Of a DNA stretch of 41,754 nt, positions 16,340-22,271 are shown one piece after another. The first letter of the stretch is position 1; the number at the start of each line of letters is the position of its first letter. The stretch lies in IMG/VR virus record IMGVR_UViG_3300023176_006589, positions 1-41,754 of that record; one strand, 5' to 3'. Origin of the DNA: a virus. Both the position numbers and the translations under genes were made by a program. A model generated the notes under the pieces. That model was not told the origin of the DNA and ran no database searches. It was given only the letters and a program-made list of their open reading frames with translations.

Positions 16340-16512
16340 TATTCTACACCTACGTCAAGCTTTCCAGCTAATCTATAAAACAGTTTTTTAATTTGTTCAT
16401 TCTGTTCATCTTTATCATCATGTTCAGGAATTATATGATACGATTCCACTTGATTATTACTTGAATCTGTATGAACAACTTTTATTGTAATGTCTTTTCC
16501 AGTTTTTGCCAT
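16339..16512 (-). CDS. Small charged protein (57 residues), function unknown
   Basis: A short reading frame fits exactly between its neighbours. ATG at 16512 lies one base after the stop of the 132-residue gene, and its TAA overlaps the next ATG as TAATG. The product begins MAKTGKDITIKVVHTDSSNN and continues with acidic EHDDKDEQNEQ and a basic helix IKKLFYRLAGKLDVGVE. GGGGATC lies about six bases before the start. The perfect fit into the overlap chain is the main support. It may be a small chaperone or connector of the adjacent structural proteins. Confidence 0.65.
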   Translation of the reverse strand: MAKTGKDITIKVVHTDSSNNQVESYHIIPEHDDKDEQNEQIKKLFYRLAGKLDVGVE

Positions 16513-16513
16513 C

Positions 16514-16912
16514 TTACGATCCCCAGCTTGTTGCCACTGCTCTTATAGTACTTGAATCCCAACAAGTAAAAACAATTTGCCAATATCTTGCTCCAGTAAA
16601 TGATGGTGTTGTATCATTTGCCCATTTAACATCTGTATCAAAAGTTGGTGTATATCCTGTAGAACTAATATCTAAAATAAGCATATGAGTTTTTCCAGCC
16701 GCTCGGTTTGTCATATTTGCATTTGCGAATGTTGTCGCTGCAGTTAATGTACACTTATTAAAAGTTTTATCAAAATCTATAGTACCTACTCCACCGCCTG
16801 GAGTTGTAAATGACAATGGATGAAAATTATTATATTGCCCTTCAGCACCAGTGATATTAGCAATCTCTCTAAGATTGTTTATTACTTCTGTTCCGCCTAC
16901 TTTAATTGCCAT
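16514..16912 (-). CDS. MAIK-module structural protein B (132 residues)
   Basis: This is essentially the shared N-terminal module alone: MAIKVGGTEVINNLREIANI, NNFHPLSF, then DFDKTFNKCTLTAATTF, LILDISSTGYTPTFDTDVKW, RYWQIVFTCWDSSTIRA. It matches the first halves of its two neighbours in order and spacing, which shows tandem duplication. It ends right after the module (VATSWGS), so it is either a minimal form that makes the base of an assembly or a copy that lost its tail domain. It is followed one base later by the 57-residue gene. Confidence 0.75.
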   Translation of the reverse strand: MAIKVGGTEVINNLREIANITGAEGQYNNFHPLSFTTPGGGVGTIDFDKTFNKCTLTAATTFANANMTNRAAGKTHMLILDISSTGYTPTFDTDVKWANDTTPSFTGARYWQIVFTCWDSSTIRAVATSWGS

Positions 16913-16922
16913 ATCTTATTCC

Positions 16923-17858
16923 TTAAAGCCCAGCTTGTTGTCCATAAGTTGCATTTAATATTCCACCAGAATTTGGTACTTCTGCAGTTGAATAAAAAGT
17001 TCCTTCATTACATACAACTTTAACTCTAAAATCTGGATTCGCCGAAGCAAAGTTGGTTGTAGTATTTGTTGTCCCAGAGCTTTGATTTGGATCTCTTTGT
17101 GCCATCCACCCAAATCTAGTTGTTCCTGGTGTAGTGCTTATATTATAATATGTTCCAGAGTTATAACCATTTGAAACTGGAGTTGGACCATACGCGTAAT
17201 TAGAAGGAGTACAAGTTCCACTACAAGCTTGAGATGAAACATTGTATTGTGCCTGGACCGAACTAATACCTGTTAATCCAGTATAGTTTATATAAGTTGT
17301 GGTTGGAGTACTTGGCGCTGCCGATGTGCCAGAATCAAATACTACAATAATTCTATTATTTGCATCATCTCTTTCAAATCTAACATAAGCCCATGCTTCG
17401 GGCCAGCCAACTTGTGATGTTTCGGATTCACTAAAATTAATACCTAATATACTAAATGAGCTGTCCATAGTTGCAGATGGTGTACCAGCCGCATCATAAG
17501 GAAGTGCTGTTGCTCTAACAGTAGAAGCATCCCAACAAGTTAAAGTAACTGTCCAAAATCTATTTGAGGACCATGTAATTGCTGTTGGAAATTTAACTTC
17601 TGAAGGCCAAGAAGGTGCATAAGGAGTAGTACTAGTATCAAGAAGCAAAGTTACTTGTTTTCCTACACCTCTATTAGAAGTAGTAAAAGTAACGTTACTG
17701 GTCATTGCCAGTGTTTGATAAGTTTTTGTGAAATCTATGTCTGTAGTAATTGTGCTAACAATAGGATGCCAATTATCAAAAGTGCCTGCACACTCTTCTA
17801 TATTTTCTAAAGCACGGCTGTCATTAATTACTGTAAAACTGGATACTTTGATTGCCAT
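16923..17858 (-). CDS. MAIK-module structural protein C (311 residues)
   Basis: The N-terminal module (about 1-125: MAIKVSSFTVINDSRALENI, NWHPIV, IDFTKTYQTLAMTSNVTF, LLLDTSTTPYAPSWPSEVKF, RFWTVTLTCWDASTVRA) matches the two following genes. It is followed by a distinct beta-rich Ser/Thr/Asn domain (about 130-311) containing a YINYTGLTGISSVQAQYN strand set and CSGTCTPSNYAYGP. This is the first of the three paralogues in transcription order, and an exact late promoter box stands 44 bases upstream. A tail or fibre-tip role is inferred; no enzyme motif was seen. Confidence 0.75.
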   Translation of the reverse strand: MAIKVSSFTVINDSRALENIEECAGTFDNWHPIVSTITTDIDFTKTYQTLAMTSNVTFTTSNRGVGKQVTLLLDTSTTPYAPSWPSEVKFPTAITWSSNRFWTVTLTCWDASTVRATALPYDAAGTPSATMDSSFSILGINFSESETSQVGWPEAWAYVRFERDDANNRIIVVFDSGTSAAPSTPTTTYINYTGLTGISSVQAQYNVSSQACSGTCTPSNYAYGPTPVSNGYNSGTYYNISTTPGTTRFGWMAQRDPNQSSGTTNTTTNFASANPDFRVKVVCNEGTFYSTAEVPNSGGILNATYGQQAGL

Positions 17859-17901
17859 CTTCGTCCTCTCGACTATTAGCAGTTAATTTAATTTATAGTT
17901 T

Positions 17902-17909
17902 TATTTATA
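17902..17909 (-). promoter_or_regulatory. Late-type promoter box (TATAAATA) before the MAIK genes
   Basis: Exact TATAAATA on the minus strand, 44 bases upstream of the 311-residue gene and immediately after the glycan cassette. It separates late structural transcription from that cassette. Confidence 0.7.
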
Positions 17910-17911
17910 CA

Positions 17912-18661
17912 TTAGTCACGGCGCTCAATGTCATCTTCTGATAAAATATTGCCAAGCCATACTTCAATTACCTTCGCAGGTTCTGTTCCCACATTTGTTG
18001 CTTTATGCCAAACACCTTTTGGGATATCAATACTTTGTCCTGCTACATATACGTCATGGTGTATATGATTTTCTTTTTGTAGAACCATTTTAATAGATCC
18101 TTCTACAATATGCCAATGTTCTGATCTATGTTGATGTCTTTGGTCACTTAAAGATTTGCCTGGATCAAAGGATAATTCTTTTACTTGCCAATTGCCGTTT
18201 GAATGTAAAACTGTATATGTTCCCCATGTTCGTTTAACCGTAGGTTGCGACCATTCTTTTAATATCCAGCTTGAAGAATTCTTTTTATTTTCTCCACCTA
18301 TACCAAATTCAAACTCAATACCTTCTACGGTCATCTCAGGGATGTTATCTGATGTTCTATCACCACCATTTACGAATACAATAGTATCATTGGGGTATAG
18401 TGCTTTAACTTGTTCTAAGCAATCTATCGCACTTCCATCTGAATCGTCAAAAGCCATTACTTCATCAACAAATCCTAACGCTCCTACAATTGCGGCTCGT
18501 TCTTCCCAAGGCATAAAGTATCTACCTTTCTTTTGTTTTAACCAAGAGTCTGAATTTACTCCGACAATTAATCTCATACCACAAGCAGCAGCTTCTTCGA
18601 GATATTTAATATGTCCTGAATGAATTGGATCAAATCCTCCAGTAGCTACTATGGTAATCAT
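17912..18661 (-). CDS. Nucleotidyltransferase-cupin fusion (RfaE2/HldE-like + type II phosphomannose-isomerase-like cupin)
   Basis: A 249-residue two-domain protein. Residues 1-135 are a HIGH-superfamily nucleotidyltransferase: TGGFDPIHSGHIKYLEEA with HSGH at 14-17, LIVGVNSDSWLK, PWEERAAIVGALGFVDEV and VNGGDR. This pattern is closest to the C-terminal ADP/CDP-sugar-forming domain of HldE (RfaE). Residues about 145-249 are a cupin like the C-terminal domain of ManC/type II mannose-6-phosphate isomerase: WGTYTVL, FDPGKSLSDQRHQHRSEHWHIVEGS with likely metal ligands His176, His178, His182 and perhaps His219, and IPKGVWHKATN. The start is ATG 18661, sharing a base with the methyltransferase stop (TAATG); an earlier GTG/ATG option lies in that gene. 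The substrate is probably a sugar phosphate, not known. Confidence 0.88.
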   Translation of the reverse strand: MITIVATGGFDPIHSGHIKYLEEAAACGMRLIVGVNSDSWLKQKKGRYFMPWEERAAIVGALGFVDEVMAFDDSDGSAIDCLEQVKALYPNDTIVFVNGGDRTSDNIPEMTVEGIEFEFGIGGENKKNSSSWILKEWSQPTVKRTWGTYTVLHSNGNWQVKELSFDPGKSLSDQRHQHRSEHWHIVEGSIKMVLQKENHIHHDVYVAGQSIDIPKGVWHKATNVGTEPAKVIEVWLGNILSEDDIERRD

Positions 18662-19890
18662 TACAATTCCTCCATGAAATAATCCCACACAAAATTAGAA
18701 TCTTTATTTGTTTTCATTTCTTTTGGTAAATCAACAAGTTCAGAATGAATATACCAATCTTCGTATGGATGTCCAGGACAAAAAGAAACATTTGGTACTG
18801 CTAATACATATCCATGTTTCTTTAATATATTTCTTGCACTGTCTCTTCTTTCATTTCCTAATCTATAAAAATCGTGTTCAAAAGTAATGATTCTAAACTT
18901 AAACCTATTAAACGGTATATTTTTTAAGATATCAATTGACGCATCATCACAATCAATTTGTAAGTAATCAATAACAGGTTCCATAGAATGGGCATTTAAC
19001 ATATTTTCAAAAGGAATGACTGTTGCATCAGAACAAATAACAGTATTATTTCTGTTTTCTTTGAACTTATAACATAAAGCTTCTGAATTATCAATGGAGA
19101 TACCTTTCCAATTAAAATTGCTTTCAAGCAATGCAGTATTGTTATGAACAAATGGATCTCCTGAACCAATCTCTAAATATGTACCGTTTTGTTTACCATT
19201 AAGAACAGATAAAACAAACATATCTTGAAAATGTTTTGAATGATTCTTATGAATATTATATAGACCATTAAAGTTAAATTTAAATCTATCGGCATCATCT
19301 GCAATAAAAGGTATAACATCAGGATACCAAATACTATTCATAATTCTATCAACTTTTTCTTTTAAGCCTGGTTTTAGTTTATGTCTATATTTTAAACTAA
19401 AGAATAGTTGTTTACCGTTTTGCTGACCTGAAATATACCATGTTGCTAATGCTTGATAATATAATAAGTATTCATAACCAGGAAATCCTAATTCACAATT
19501 TTCTTCGAGTGTGTCAGGAAGTTCAGTATTTAAAGCATTTTCTGCATGGAATAGACAATGTTTCCATAATGATTTACTTTCGTAATGTTTACATAAATGA
19601 TAATGTGCTTCAGGTCTATCTGGAATTAATGCAGCCGCATCAAGAAATGCTCCTTCTACCGTAAAGCCTCGATCTCGTTGTCTATCATAACAACGACCAA
19701 TACCTATCATACATTTATATTGTAATTCTTTATCATCATTAAATTCTGAAGAAGATAAATCAGCAGCTTTCAAATATAAAGAAACTGCCATTGCTCCTTG
19801 TTCTAACTTATCATATTCTTTTGCCAAGTCATAACATTTTTGAGGATTCTTTCCATCTAATATATGATCTTCTAATAATTGCTGTAACAT
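18661..19890 (-). CDS. TPR - FkbM-type methyltransferase
   Basis: A 409-residue protein. Residues about 1-180 are helical repeats of TPR/SEL1 kind (DLAKEYDKLEQGAMAVSLYLKAADL, MIGIGRCYDRQRDRGFTVEGAFLDAAALIP, EAHYHLCKHYESKSLWKHCLFHAENAL). Residues about 220-400 form a Rossmann methyltransferase of the FkbM (Methyltransf_21) family: SAM-binding YLEIGSGDPFVHNNT (238-252), GISIDNSE, VICSDATVIPF, and DYLQIDCDDASIDIL followed by ITFEHD. FkbM enzymes usually O-methylate sugars of glycans or polyketides, so capsule, LPS or virion glycans are plausible targets. It lies between the GH130-like gene (3-base gap) and the nucleotidyltransferase-cupin gene. Confidence 0.88.
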   Translation of the reverse strand: MLQQLLEDHILDGKNPQKCYDLAKEYDKLEQGAMAVSLYLKAADLSSSEFNDDKELQYKCMIGIGRCYDRQRDRGFTVEGAFLDAAALIPDRPEAHYHLCKHYESKSLWKHCLFHAENALNTELPDTLEENCELGFPGYEYLLYYQALATWYISGQQNGKQLFFSLKYRHKLKPGLKEKVDRIMNSIWYPDVIPFIADDADRFKFNFNGLYNIHKNHSKHFQDMFVLSVLNGKQNGTYLEIGSGDPFVHNNTALLESNFNWKGISIDNSEALCYKFKENRNNTVICSDATVIPFENMLNAHSMEPVIDYLQIDCDDASIDILKNIPFNRFKFRIITFEHDFYRLGNERRDSARNILKKHGYVLAVPNVSFCPGHPYEDWYIHSELVDLPKEMKTNKDSNFVWDYFMEEL

Positions 19891-19893
19891 AAT

Positions 19894-20928
19894 TTATCCT
19901 CTTGCCACAAAATCGAAGAATACCTCTTCAGGCATTTTTAATAAAAAGGTTCCGTTGTCTTGATAACCAAACGATACTATCATATTTCCATTTAAAAAAG
20001 TCATACCTGTGGCAAACTCAATATTATATTCATATCCTGTGGTTGGGTCAATCTGTGTACCCATAAAATGGAAGTCGCGAGTTTTATGAATAACATTCCA
20101 ATCTTTATCCCATACAATAATACGATGATTGTAATGTCCATCTTTACGATGGAATACATCTCTTGTTAAATCAACCTCGTGAGTAAATGTTAATCTTCTT
20201 CCTTCACCAATTGGATATACCTGAGTACCTCCTCGTAAATCTCTTGGCATTTGAACAAAAGATGTTTGATCATGGTGAACAGTTTCAGTTGTTCTATTTT
20301 CAATATCGTATTTTACAACTTCTGTAGGATTACACCACTTTACAAAATGCCAAGGTTCATCTATAATAGGCATCCAATTCTTTTCACAATAAGTTGAATC
20401 ATCTCCTGGAGCAGGAATTGGGTTACGAGAAATTTCTTTCCATTCTCCATCAACAAAATCTATTTCTTGCATTTCCATTCGACCCTTTCCTTTATCGTCG
20501 TAACAATCTCTACGAACACCACAAAGGAATAGGCGGTTATCCCAACTGAATAAACGACCATCTTCAAGACCAATAAAGTTCCAAGTTGGATCTGTATCAA
20601 ATTCTGATGTATTAATACGACCTGAATTTAAAACATTTAATTCACTATCTAACTCACACATAATATTATATGTCGTTAAACTAATGTCGTTTTCTGGATG
20701 TAAGTATTGTAAAGGACCCCAGGTATGAGGAAAGCGTTTACCTTCTGAATGGTAAAGCGTATAATTAACATGACGAACATTTAAAAGAATCCTTCCATTA
20801 TGTACAAAAATAGAAGGATTCATAATTCCTGTTTCGCCGGTTAATTCTTTTGGAAGGGTAATTGGGTGAATACTTCCGCCACGTTTCAATGCGTAGTGCA
20901 CTAATCCGTGAAGACGTAAATCATGCAT
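19894..20928 (-). CDS. GH130-like five-bladed propeller, putative glycoside phosphorylase/hydrolase or sugar-binding protein
   Basis: This 344-residue, Trp/Asp-rich beta-propeller protein resembles the GH130/GH43-type fold. Features are IMNPSIFVHNGRILLNVRHVNYTLY near the start, GLEDGRLFSWDNRLFLCGVRRD (EDGR at 122-125, compare the EDPR motif of GH130 mannosyl phosphorylases), EKNWMPIIDEPWHFVKWCNPTEVVKYD, RGGTQVYPIGEGRRLTFTHEV and a C-terminal YNIEFATGMTFLNGNMIVSFGYQDNGTFLLKM. GH130 enzymes phosphorolyse beta-mannosides; whether the catalytic acid is kept needs a structural comparison. It is the first gene of the cassette, with GGAG six bases before the ATG and a perfect sigma70 promoter in front. 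Confidence 0.75.
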   Translation of the reverse strand: MHDLRLHGLVHYALKRGGSIHPITLPKELTGETGIMNPSIFVHNGRILLNVRHVNYTLYHSEGKRFPHTWGPLQYLHPENDISLTTYNIMCELDSELNVLNSGRINTSEFDTDPTWNFIGLEDGRLFSWDNRLFLCGVRRDCYDDKGKGRMEMQEIDFVDGEWKEISRNPIPAPGDDSTYCEKNWMPIIDEPWHFVKWCNPTEVVKYDIENRTTETVHHDQTSFVQMPRDLRGGTQVYPIGEGRRLTFTHEVDLTRDVFHRKDGHYNHRIIVWDKDWNVIHKTRDFHFMGTQIDPTTGYEYNIEFATGMTFLNGNMIVSFGYQDNGTFLLKMPEEVFFDFVARG

Positions 20929-20962
20929 GTGAACTCCATTATATAAATCAGTTTTATATTAT

Positions 20963-20991
20963 ATTATAACATACTTTCGTATGTTTGTCAA
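20963..20991 (-). promoter_or_regulatory. Consensus sigma70 promoter (TTGACA-17-TATAAT) of the glycan cassette
   Basis: On the minus strand TTGACA (20986-20991) is followed after exactly 17 bases by TATAAT (20963-20968), the full bacterial housekeeping consensus. Transcription would start near 20956, giving a leader of about 28 bases to the GH130-like ATG with GGAG at 20934-20937. The spacer is an inverted repeat, ACATAC-GAAA-GTATGT. A near-consensus late box abuts the -35. Confidence 0.85.
20969..20984 (-). promoter_or_regulatory. Palindrome in promoter spacer, possible operator
   Basis: ACATAC-GAAA-GTATGT is a perfect six-base inverted repeat filling the gap between the -35 and -10 boxes, where a repressor would block polymerase. 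It could also be chance in AT-rich DNA. Confidence 0.4.
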
Positions 20992-20992
20992 C

Positions 20993-21000
20993 TATTTATT
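20993..21000 (-). promoter_or_regulatory. Near-consensus late box (AATAAATA) beside the sigma70 promoter
   Basis: AATAAATA on the minus strand one base upstream of TTGACA, overlapping the stop of the 110-residue gene. If active it would add late transcription to the glycan cassette. Confidence 0.3.
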
Positions 21001-21331
21001 AAGACCAAGGAACGCTTTTTTCGACTTTGCCTCTGGAATTAATATTCTTTGCTATCTTTGAATCGTATTTAGCAATTTGGTCAGCAGATATATTAGATTC
21101 TAACCAACCAATAACTTGTGCTTCAGTTAAATCAGCAAAAGGAGTAAAGTCAGCTTGAGCTACATCATCGGCATACACATCTGTATGCCCAACAACTTTT
21201 GACGTGTTGCCGTCAGCATCAACTCCAATCCTTCGCCATTTAATTTCAACAACAGCATCCGCCAACGATACGCCTTCAGCGTTCGTTACGTCTCTTGTAG
21301 ATAGCTTAACTATTGACCATGAGTAATTCAT
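20999..21331 (-). CDS. Small structural-region protein, paralogue of the next gene upstream
   Basis: A 110-residue protein. YSWSIVKLSTRDVTNAEGVSLADAVVEIKWRRIGVDADGN, then FTPFADLTEAQVIGWLESNIS and a terminal VPWS, match the order of motifs in the 145-residue neighbour (YTWTWEVTGLKKKDQVNSEGATLQGAVVQTYWKVTGTDGSGN, FSDLTEETVLGWIKAVV, MPWAP). The predicted fold is a beta-sheet followed by a helix pair. Such pairs occur near fibre genes in marine T4-like phages (I recall the family label DUF7936, unverified). GGAG lies six bases before the ATG. A fibre-associated role is possible. Confidence 0.75.
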   Translation of the reverse strand: MNYSWSIVKLSTRDVTNAEGVSLADAVVEIKWRRIGVDADGNTSKVVGHTDVYADDVAQADFTPFADLTEAQVIGWLESNISADQIAKYDSKIAKNINSRGKVEKSVPWS

Positions 21332-21345
21332 TTATTACTCCAGAA

Positions 21346-21783
21346 TTAAATTGCTGCTGGTTCTGGGTCGCTTTCGCCTTCTTCAGGTGCTGCAGCTTCA
21401 ACTGATGGATCAGGTGTATCTGAAGCAGGTGCCCAAGGCATATCTGCATCTTCAATACCAGCTTCATCAATTTGAAGTTTAACTCTACCAGAGATATGAT
21501 CTGCATATCCTTGATCGCCATTTACAACAGCCTTAATCCAACCAAGTACTGTTTCTTCTGTTAAATCAGAAAAATCAACAAAAGAACCGGCCGGTACGTT
21601 TTCAGCGCTGAACGGGGTTGCTCCTGAGAACTCACCTGTATTACCGCTTCCGTCAGTACCAGTTACTTTCCAATATGTTTGAACAACAGCTCCTTGTAAG
21701 GTTGCACCTTCAGAGTTAACTTGATCTTTCTTTTTAAGACCAGTAACTTCCCATGTCCATGTATAATCTGTGCTAAGTGCCAT
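21346..21783 (-). CDS. Small structural-region protein, paralogue of the 110-residue gene
   Basis: A 145-residue protein with the same core as the gene at 20999 (YTWTWEVTGL, EGATLQGAVVQTYWKV, DFSDLTEETVLGWIKAVV, MPWAP) plus an acidic Pro/Ala/Glu tail (about 120-145: SDTPDPSVEAAAPEEGESDPEPAAI) that the shorter copy lacks. An exact late box stands 43 bases upstream, so this pair has its own late promoter after the fibre genes. Function is unknown. Confidence 0.78.
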   Translation of the reverse strand: MALSTDYTWTWEVTGLKKKDQVNSEGATLQGAVVQTYWKVTGTDGSGNTGEFSGATPFSAENVPAGSFVDFSDLTEETVLGWIKAVVNGDQGYADHISGRVKLQIDEAGIEDADMPWAPASDTPDPSVEAAAPEEGESDPEPAAI

Positions 21784-21825
21784 TTCTATTTTTCTCCGTT
21801 AATTAATAACATTAAGTTATAGTTT

Positions 21826-21833
21826 TATTTATA
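21826..21833 (-). promoter_or_regulatory. Late-type promoter box (TATAAATA) before the paralogue pair
   Basis: Exact TATAAATA on the minus strand, 43 bases upstream of the 145-residue gene, in the only clear gap between the 137-residue gene and the pair. Confidence 0.7.
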
Positions 21834-21857
21834 TATTAAATTCAATAGTACAATGTA

Positions 21858-22271
21858 TTAATCGTTAATAGCATCTGCCCAAGTTGGCAGTGTCATTAAA
21901 TGATCGTAACCTTGTTCTACAACAGTTTTTTCCGATGCCATATCTATAGTGAAATTCATATTTTGCTCTTGATCTTGCATAATATTAATTTCCATAGAAT
22001 TGTCTGCAGTAGGAACTTCCGTAGGATACTGTGCATATGCCGCAATAGGAGCTTTACCAGCTTCTCTTGCTTCTTTACTTGCATATACAACAACAGAAGC
22101 TCGACCATAATAACCAGCTCTCCATACGTGATCTGGCGCATTATCAGGTCTTACTCCTCCAGGATCTTCAGTATCAACAGTCCGCTTAGTTGTTACTACG
22201 TTATGTATAACATGATAAGCATTAGGACAATCCAATCCGTTCTTTAATTCATAACTTTTTATTAGTGCCAT
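21858..22271 (-). CDS. Small protein after the giant fibre, function unknown
   Basis: A 137-residue protein starting MALIKSYELKNGLDCPNAYHVIHNVVTTKR. It has a beta-rich core (GRASVVVYASKEAREAGKAPIAAYAQYP) and an end that could be amphipathic (DHLMTLPTWADAIND). Its ATG shares a base with the stop of the giant fibre gene (TAATG), so it is translated with it and may be a fibre chaperone or attachment protein by analogy with T4 gp38/gp57A positions; the sequence itself shows no known domain. Confidence 0.75.
   Translation of the reverse strand: MALIKSYELKNGLDCPNAYHVIHNVVTTKRTVDTEDPGGVRPDNAPDHVWRAGYYGRASVVVYASKEAREAGKAPIAAYAQYPTEVPTADNSMEINIMQDQEQNMNFTIDMASEKTVVEQGYDHLMTLPTWADAIND

Noticed and set aside
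14829-17858. Diversity-generating retroelement target in the variable-tail genes
   Set aside because: No reverse transcriptase gene or template repeat is visible in the window.
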